Below are positions 6,972-11,147 of a stretch of DNA of 11,147 bases, piece after piece. The translations under genes were made by a program, and so were the position numbers. The notes under the pieces are model-generated. The model was not told where the DNA came from, searched no databases, and saw nothing but the letters and a program-made list of their open reading frames with translations. Source of the stretch: Zetaproteobacteria bacterium (GTDB lineage Bacteria; Pseudomonadota; Zetaproteobacteria; Mariprofundales; Mariprofundaceae); NCBI GenBank assembly GCA_021545665.1, contig JAJRTX010000002.1, forward strand, positions 1-11,147, read 5' to 3'. Position 1 is the first letter of the stretch. Each line of letters starts with the position of its first letter.

Positions 6972-7201
6972 GAATATTTAGTTTCGCGTTTCCCGCCTGC
7001 CTGCTTTATCCGTAACTCTGCATACCCAAACCGCTTGTGTGAGTCACAATTCAGCATGAGAACTTACCCTGATCCTACAAACTATGATGCCAGTCACAAA
7101 GTGTAAATTCCACCCTGCCAGCGATAGTTCTCCACCCCGTTATGCCTCCATAATTTATCTTATTACCATATCAAAGGTGCACTACACTTGCCGTTTTATA
7201 G

Positions 7202-7254
7202 TGATCAGCCAGTATTCGACTCCTAAAGAAGTGCTGATCAATTCAGGGAATACT
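7202..7254 (+). promoter_or_regulatory. Interleaved inverted repeats, pseudoknot-like leader
   Basis: Arm A TGATCAGC (7202-7209) pairs with GCTGATCA (7233-7240), 8 bp. Arm B AGTATTC (7211-7217) pairs with GAATACT (7248-7254), 7 bp. The order A-B-A'-B' is that of an H-type pseudoknot, with connecting lengths of 1, 15 and 7 bases. It ends 73 bases before the start of the Bfd-like gene. A possible -10 (TATAGT, 7197-7202) without a clear -35 overlaps the first arm; if it is used, only part of arm A would be in the RNA and the repeats would act as DNA. Confidence 0.4.
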
Positions 7255-7327
7255 AAAAATGCAATTGATATGCAGCCGGGAATCTCCAGCGTATTAAGGT
7301 TCCCCAGGTCATGTGAAAGGAGAGAAT

Positions 7328-7576
7328 ATGGATGATGTTGTCACCGTTACCCAATGTGAATGTAAAGGCAGAACATTTGAGCAACTAAAAGAGTATAAAG
7401 ATTATTATGCTGCCATGGGTGCAACTGGTTGTGGTGCCGAATGTGGAAAATGTATTCCGTTTATCAAGCTGATGTTTGCCACGGGTGAAGTAGAGTTTAA
7501 ATCTGATGACCCGCGTCTGGATCAATACAGACCCATACCTGTTGATTATGACCTGAGCTTTTTCGCTGCATCCTGA
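7328..7576 (+). CDS. Bfd-like [2Fe-2S]-binding small protein
   Basis: This is an 82-residue protein with the cysteine pattern of the bacterioferritin-associated-ferredoxin (Fer2_BFD) fold: C10-x-C12, then 26 residues, then C39-x-x-C42 within CGAECGKC. Known members bind one [2Fe-2S] cluster with four such cysteines; Bfd itself reduces bacterioferritin to release iron. Here the linker between the pairs is a little shorter than usual, there is an extra C35, and a 40-residue acidic and aromatic tail follows that Bfd lacks. The start is ATG 7328, with AAGGAG five to six bases upstream; the GTG at 7313 overlaps that site. The transporter gene follows within 20-38 bp, so the two probably share a transcript. 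No bacterioferritin gene is in the window, so the partner is unknown. Electron transfer or iron sensing is inference only. Confidence 0.75.
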   Translation: MDDVVTVTQCECKGRTFEQLKEYKDYYAAMGATGCGAECGKCIPFIKLMFATGEVEFKSDDPRLDQYRPIPVDYDLSFFAAS

Positions 7577-7596
7577 TCCGGGTTAATAAGAGTCAG

Positions 7597-8676
7597 TTGC
7601 AAAACTCTGGGTGGATGAGCAGTTACCGGAACAGTAATCTGCTGATCACCTCTGCTGCTCTGGTGGTGGTGATTGCAGGCATGCAGGCAGCAACGTCACT
7701 GCTGGTGCCATTCCTGCTGGCAACATTTATTGCCATTATCTGTTTAGCTCCATTGAACTGGCTTACCCGCCATAAAATACCGGCTGGAATAGCCGTATTG
7801 ATCATCACTCTGTCTTTATTGCTGGTCGGTAGTCTGGTGGGAGCATTTGTTGGCGCTTCAGTTGCTGACTTTTCACAAAATCTGCCTAACTATCAGGCTC
7901 GGTTAAATGATTATACGGCCAGTCTGCTGGCCTGGCTGGCCAGTTTCGGTCTGGATATTAATTCACAGTTATTGCGTGAAAATATGAATCCCTCTGCTGC
8001 CATGAGCATGGCAGGCCAGTTGCTTTCCGGCCTTGGCAATGTACTGGCCAACACCTTTCTGATTGTACTAACAGTCATCTTCCTGCTGATTGAGGCTACT
8101 GCCCTGCCAAACAAATGGGCTGTTATGGGTAAAGATGCCCCTGATACAGCTGGCTTTGATAAATTTCTTGGCAGTGTTAATACCTATATGGCTATCAAGG
8201 GCTGGGTCAGCCTTGCCACAGGTTTGATCATCGCTATCTGGCTGGCTGTTCTTGGTGTGGATTACCCCCTGCTCTGGGGATTGCTCGCATTCCTGTTCAA
8301 TTTCGTCCCCAATATTGGTTCTATTATCGCCGCCATCCCCGCTGTGCTACTGGCGTTGATTCAATTCGGGCCGGGAACTGCTATTGGAGCTGGTGCCGGT
8401 TATCTGGCGGTAAATATTGTCATGGGCAATGTCGTCGAACCCCGCTTTATGGGTAAAGGCGTGGGCCTGTCCACGCTGGTCGTATTCGTTTCGCTGGTTT
8501 TCTGGGGCTGGGTACTGGGCCCGGTCGGCATGCTGCTCTCAGTTCCCCTGACCATGGTTGTGAAACTGGCGCTGGAAGTCAGGCAGGACACCCAATGGAT
8601 TGCCATATTGCTGGGGCCAGACATCAGCCTGAAAAAGATAAAGGCTAATCAGACATCTGACTTAAACAATCTTTAG
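7597..8676 (+). CDS. AI-2E family transporter, TqsA/PerM-like membrane protein
   Basis: This is a polytopic inner-membrane protein of 359 residues (353 if it starts at ATG 7615). Hydrophobic segments lie near 16-31, 34-52, 62-88, 148-167, 200-221, 224-236, 240-257, 262-280, 289-307 and 309-325, with a soluble stretch around 92-145 as in the family. The C-terminal half carries the family signature FVPNIGS, VMGNVVEPRFMG and FWGWVLGPVGMLLSVPL, close to E. coli TqsA. TqsA is linked to export of autoinducer 2, but other members (YdiK, PerM, UPF0118) move Na+ or other solutes or are uncharacterised, so the substrate is open. The TTG at 7597 has AAGAG at fair spacing; the ATG at 7615 has GGGTGG directly against it, which is too close. 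I keep the longer form with low certainty. The 3' end overlaps sthA by 32 bp, tail to tail. Confidence 0.88.
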   Translation: MQNSGWMSSYRNSNLLITSAALVVVIAGMQAATSLLVPFLLATFIAIICLAPLNWLTRHKIPAGIAVLIITLSLLLVGSLVGAFVGASVADFSQNLPNYQARLNDYTASLLAWLASFGLDINSQLLRENMNPSAAMSMAGQLLSGLGNVLANTFLIVLTVIFLLIEATALPNKWAVMGKDAPDTAGFDKFLGSVNTYMAIKGWVSLATGLIIAIWLAVLGVDYPLLWGLLAFLFNFVPNIGSIIAAIPAVLLALIQFGPGTAIGAGAGYLAVNIVMGNVVEPRFMGKGVGLSTLVVFVSLVFWGWVLGPVGMLLSVPLTMVVKLALEVRQDTQWIAILLGPDISLKKIKANQTSDLNNL

Positions 8677-10033
8677 CGGCCAGTTTGTAGCATTCAGCCA
8701 GGGTTGGATAGTTGAATACATTCTGCTGTAAATCATCAACCGTGCCGTTCAAATTCATCACCAGCTGCCCGATATGAATCAACTCGCTGGCCGACTCGCC
8801 GACAATATGCACACCAAGGATTTTCCGGCTCTGCCGATCCACATTCAGCTTCAGCAGGCCCGTTGTATCCCCGATAATCTGACCACGACCGGATTTATTG
8901 AACCAGCCGCGTCCAACCACGTAATCAGCACCATCCTTTTTCAGCTCTCTTTCCGTTTTACCTACCGAAGAAAGCTCGGGAATCGTATAAATCGCCATCG
9001 GCAATTTCCTGGCCAGTGCCGGAACAGAAGAATCCAGCGCATACTCAACCGCCAGCCTGCCCTGCTCCATGCCGGTTGAAGCCAGTGCAGGCCAGCCGAT
9101 CAAATCACCCACAGCATAAATATGTGGTACGGATGTCTGGAAATATTCGTTGACGCTAATCCAGCCTTTTTCAGCTTTGATGCTGGCATTTTCAATCTTC
9201 AGGGTATCAATATTCGGTTGTCGCCCCTGCGCATAAAGCAGAGTATCGGAATAGATCTTTTCTCCATTTTCCAGTTGTGTACAGATCTGACCATCTTGTT
9301 TGCTGATGGATGCACAGCGGCTGCTCATATAAAATGTAACACCCATCGACTGCATGGCATCGGTCAGCACCGACACCACGTCATTGCTCAGATAGGAGAG
9401 CATCTGGTCGCGTGAATCAACCACGGTAACCGCTACACCAAGCGCCGCAAATATAGAAACAAACTCACTACCGATCACGCCGCCTCCAACAACCACCAGC
9501 GAGCGCGGCAAATGCTTGAGTTGCAGAATAGAAGTAGAATCGAGCACTGTTTTGCCATCAAATGGAACATCATCCGGCCTGCGCGGTCTGGAACCGGTGG
9601 CAAGAATAATGGTTTTCGCTCGCAGCCTGCGCGCTTCATGCCCTTCACGATTCACTTCAAGCGTACAGGCATCGACAAATGACACCTCCCCCGGAATAAG
9701 CGAAACACCATACTCCAGCAATTGCTGCAAGATGACTGACTCCTGCTGGTTGATCACCATCTCTTTGCAATGAATGGTTTCAGACAGCAGGCCATGCTTA
9801 TGTAGCGTGTCACTGGAAAATGCCTCGCGCATGCCTCTGCGACCCAAACGAGATGCCAAATAAGCTACCTCACGCAATGCCTTGCTGGGAATCGTGCCCG
9901 TTTGCAGTCCGGCGCCACCAATGCGCTGCTCGCGTTCAATCATGCCAACCCGTTTACCACGTTGTGCAGCTTGCACAGCAGCATGCTGCCCGGCAGGACC
10001 GGAACCCACGATCAAAACATCGAAATTATTCAT
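8645..10033 (-). CDS. sthA: SthA-type soluble NAD(P)+ transhydrogenase
   Basis: This is a 462-residue FAD flavoprotein of the pyridine nucleotide-disulfide oxidoreductase family. It most resembles the soluble transhydrogenase (E. coli SthA, 466 residues), which passes hydride between NADPH and NAD+ in the cytoplasm. The FAD-binding GSGPAG is at 10-15, ATGSRP at 145-150, the NAD(P) fold GGGVIGSE at 183-190, the second FAD motif YAVGD at 306-310, and the dimer domain runs from about 340. The redox site reads GGAGLQTGTIPSK (39-51): where lipoamide dehydrogenase has two cysteines and E. coli SthA one, this protein has none. Near the C-terminus NYPT (441-444) replaces the HPT dyad of lipoamide dehydrogenase, as in SthA. 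Both changes argue against a disulfide reductase. R208 after the second beta-strand fits NADP(H) use. ATG 10033 has GGAG seven bases upstream. Another transhydrogenase-like flavoprotein remains possible. Confidence 0.88.
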   Translation of the reverse strand: MNNFDVLIVGSGPAGQHAAVQAAQRGKRVGMIEREQRIGGAGLQTGTIPSKALREVAYLASRLGRRGMREAFSSDTLHKHGLLSETIHCKEMVINQQESVILQQLLEYGVSLIPGEVSFVDACTLEVNREGHEARRLRAKTIILATGSRPRRPDDVPFDGKTVLDSTSILQLKHLPRSLVVVGGGVIGSEFVSIFAALGVAVTVVDSRDQMLSYLSNDVVSVLTDAMQSMGVTFYMSSRCASISKQDGQICTQLENGEKIYSDTLLYAQGRQPNIDTLKIENASIKAEKGWISVNEYFQTSVPHIYAVGDLIGWPALASTGMEQGRLAVEYALDSSVPALARKLPMAIYTIPELSSVGKTERELKKDGADYVVGRGWFNKSGRGQIIGDTTGLLKLNVDRQSRKILGVHIVGESASELIHIGQLVMNLNGTVDDLQQNVFNYPTLAECYKLAAKDCLSQMSD

Positions 10034-10044
10034 TAAGAAACTCC

Positions 10045-10073
10045 ATTATAACTTACACAAAAACACCTGTTGA
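10045..10073 (-). promoter_or_regulatory. Sigma-70-like promoter of sthA, very close to start codon
   Basis: On the minus strand the -35 TCAACA (10068-10073, four of six consensus bases) is separated by 17 bp from a perfect -10 TATAAT (10045-10050). The predicted start point falls about 4-6 bases before the ATG at 10033, so the GGAG at 10041-10044 would lie upstream of or at the RNA 5' end. Confidence 0.5.
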
Positions 10074-10161
10074 ATCCGCTACTCAGACAGAGAACACAAA
10101 ATATATTCAGGGCTCTTGAGAGCTCTGATCACAAACCAGACAAATGATGCAAGCTAAGATT

Positions 10162-10183
10162 TAATAAAACTGGGGCTGCCCCA
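10162..10183 (-). terminator. Weak candidate terminator downstream of ychF
   Basis: TGGGG (10171-10175) and CCCCA (10179-10183) form a 5-bp stem with a 3-base loop. On the minus strand it is followed by GTTTTATTAA. It is 240 bases past the ychF stop, which is far. No better terminator for ychF is visible. Confidence 0.35.
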
Positions 10184-10424
10184 ATGCGTGCAACAATAAG
10201 GCAGTGGGATGAATAAATGATTAATACGCCTGATTTATACCTCTTTATGCTTTCTACATATTCTAACCCATAATGCCGTTGTAAGAAATATATTTCAGCG
10301 ATTGGCTGACTTCGGCCCAGACTAATAGGATGGTTCAGAAGTGCTCTGTCGTGGTGGCCTTGCAGACTACAACCAGACCGAATACCAGTAAAAAGACTGC
10401 GGATGTACTTTTGTTATATATCGG

Positions 10425-11147
10425 TTATACGTTGAAGCGGAAATGCATTACATCGCCATCCTGGACAACGTAATCCTTACCCTCCAGGCGCATTTTGCCA
10501 GCTTCTTTGGCTTTGCTTTCGCCGCCGAGTGAAATATAATCATCATAGGCAATAGTTTCTGCACGAATAAATCCTTTTTCAAAATCATTGTGAATAACAG
10601 CGGCTGCCCTGGGTGCTGTGTCGCCACAGTGAATCGTCCAGGCGCGCACTTCTTTTACCCCGGCTGTGAAATAGGAGATTAGATCAAGCAGGGTGTAGGC
10701 CTCACGGATGACAATATTCAGCCCCGGCTCACTCAGGCCAATATCAGCGAGGAATTCAGCCTGTGATTCAGTATCCATCTCGGCCAGTTCGGATTCAATC
10801 TGGGCTGACACAACAGCAACGCGTGCACCTTCCGCGGCTGCATAAGCGCGCACTGTATCTACCTGTTCATTGCCATCCGGCAGCGAGTCTTCATCGACAT
10901 TGGTGACATAAAGGACAGGTTTGGCCGTCAGCAGGCACAGTTCCTTTAATTTCATCGCATCATCGTCACTTAAAGGCTGACGGCGGACAGTGATTCCATC
11001 TTCGAGGCCGCTCAGCACCTGTTGCTGAACGGCAAGCAATGTTTTGGCATCCTTATCACCGGTTATACAAAATTTTTCAGTACGAATGCCAGCTTTCTGC
11101 ACGGTTCCCATGTCCTTCAGCATCAGTTCGGTATCGATCACTTCAAT
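10425..11147 (-). CDS. ychF: Redox-regulated ATPase YchF (OLA1 family), C-terminal part
   Basis: About 241 residues are present; the coding frame runs past the right edge (IEVIDTEL is internal sequence), so the N-terminal P-loop half is missing. The full protein in E. coli has 363 residues. Visible are the helical coiled-coil insert (about the first 70 residues, with GDKDAK), the altered G4 motif TNVDE (NxxE in place of NKxD, linked to ATP rather than GTP use in this family), and the C-terminal TGS domain with YFTAGVKEVRAWTI, DFEKGFIRAET and EGKDYVVQDGDVMHFRFNV. Family members bind ribosomes and react to oxidative stress. The valine codon at 11139-11141 should not be taken as a start. In E. 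coli pth precedes ychF; that cannot be checked here. Confidence 0.96.
   Translation of the reverse strand: MEVIDTELMLKDMGTVQKAGIRTEKFCITGDKDAKTLLAVQQQVLSGLEDGITVRRQPLSDDDAMKLKELCLLTAKPVLYVTNVDEDSLPDGNEQVDTVRAYAAAEGARVAVVSAQIESELAEMDTESQAEFLADIGLSEPGLNIVIREAYTLLDLISYFTAGVKEVRAWTIHCGDTAPRAAAVIHNDFEKGFIRAETIAYDDYISLGGESKAKEAGKMRLEGKDYVVQDGDVMHFRFNV

Larger units (their letters stand above)
6877..7327. other. 451-bp divergent intergenic region
   Basis: No gene is supported here; an open frame from 7084 to 7335 has no ribosome site, no recognisable domain and overlaps the next gene. The region holds the lipoprotein promoter (6963-6971) with a small inverted repeat at its start point (6950-6962), a TTGTG-N5-CACAA inverted repeat (7035-7049), a second copy of AGTCACAA exactly 50 bp after the first (7042 and 7092), and the interleaved repeats at 7202-7254. 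Confidence 0.6.
10034..10424. other. 391-bp intergenic region between ychF and sthA
   Basis: No gene is supported. It contains the sthA promoter at its left end and a small hairpin at 10171-10183. The rest is AT-rich with stops in all frames at short intervals; the longest plausible minus-strand frame is hydrophobic but has no start codon. I recognise no RNA gene in it. Confidence 0.5.

Noticed and set aside
7084..7335. 83-residue open frame upstream of the Bfd-like gene
   Set aside because: No ribosome site, no recognisable domain, and it overlaps the Bfd-like start. The DNA there is better explained as leader with structured repeats.
10219..10275. 18-residue plus-strand frame in the ychF-sthA gap
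   Set aside because: Short, with no conserved features and no evidence beyond an ATG and a purine-rich stretch.
10345..10421. Small hydrophobic protein just after ychF on the minus strand
   Set aside because: The frame has no ATG, GTG or TTG with a ribosome site before the hydrophobic stretch; it merely continues the ychF frame after its stop.
1..11147. CRISPR array, insertion sequence or phage genes
   Set aside because: No regularly spaced repeats, no transposase or integrase frame, and no terminal inverted repeats around a gene were seen on either strand.

Overview
The window reads as chromosome from a Gram-negative proteobacterium of roughly 50% GC. The evidence is a proteobacterial-type replicative polymerase followed at once by accA (the gammaproteobacterial dnaE-accA order), a YiaD-type outer-membrane lipoprotein with a lipobox, a SthA-type transhydrogenase, YchF, and Shine-Dalgarno sites throughout. 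I cannot fix the order or genus. DnaE mixes features of the E. coli protein (length, catalytic spacing, clamp motif position) with stretches closer to other phyla, so a gamma-, beta- or zetaproteobacterium-like lineage is possible. There is no transposase, integrase, phage gene, CRISPR array or toxin-antitoxin pair.

Layout. Bases 1-213 are an AT-rich intergenic stretch with nested repeats. A small HAD/NIF-type phosphatase-like gene (minus) and dnaE (plus) diverge from a 157-bp region that carries two perfect palindromes. dnaE is followed after 15 bp by accA, then by a tRNA-Ser(CGA) and a terminator. A second, slightly decayed copy of the tRNA 3' end lies 131 bp further on. Next come two minus-strand genes, each with its own terminator: a YiaD-like OmpA-domain lipoprotein and a 67-residue cold-shock protein. 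The cold-shock leader carries a 12-bp perfect inverted repeat that runs into its ribosome-binding site. A 451-bp divergent region separates the lipoprotein gene from a plus-strand pair: a small Bfd-like iron-sulfur protein and an AI-2E (TqsA-like) membrane transporter. That region contains a likely extended -10 promoter and two interleaved inverted repeats with pseudoknot topology. The transporter gene overlaps the convergent sthA-like flavoprotein gene by 32 bp at the 3' ends. After a 391-bp gap the window ends inside ychF (minus), whose N-terminus lies outside.

Working together. Most genes are housekeeping: replication (dnaE), fatty-acid synthesis (accA), translation (tRNA-Ser, YchF), envelope anchoring (YiaD-like), RNA chaperoning (Csp) and pyridine-nucleotide balance (SthA). 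I see no clear novel multi-gene system. The most interesting signals are non-coding (the cold-shock leader repeat, the leader of the Bfd-like gene, the tRNA 3'-end duplication). Among the proteins, the SthA-like enzyme has lost both redox cysteines and DnaE has a partly eroded PHP metal site.
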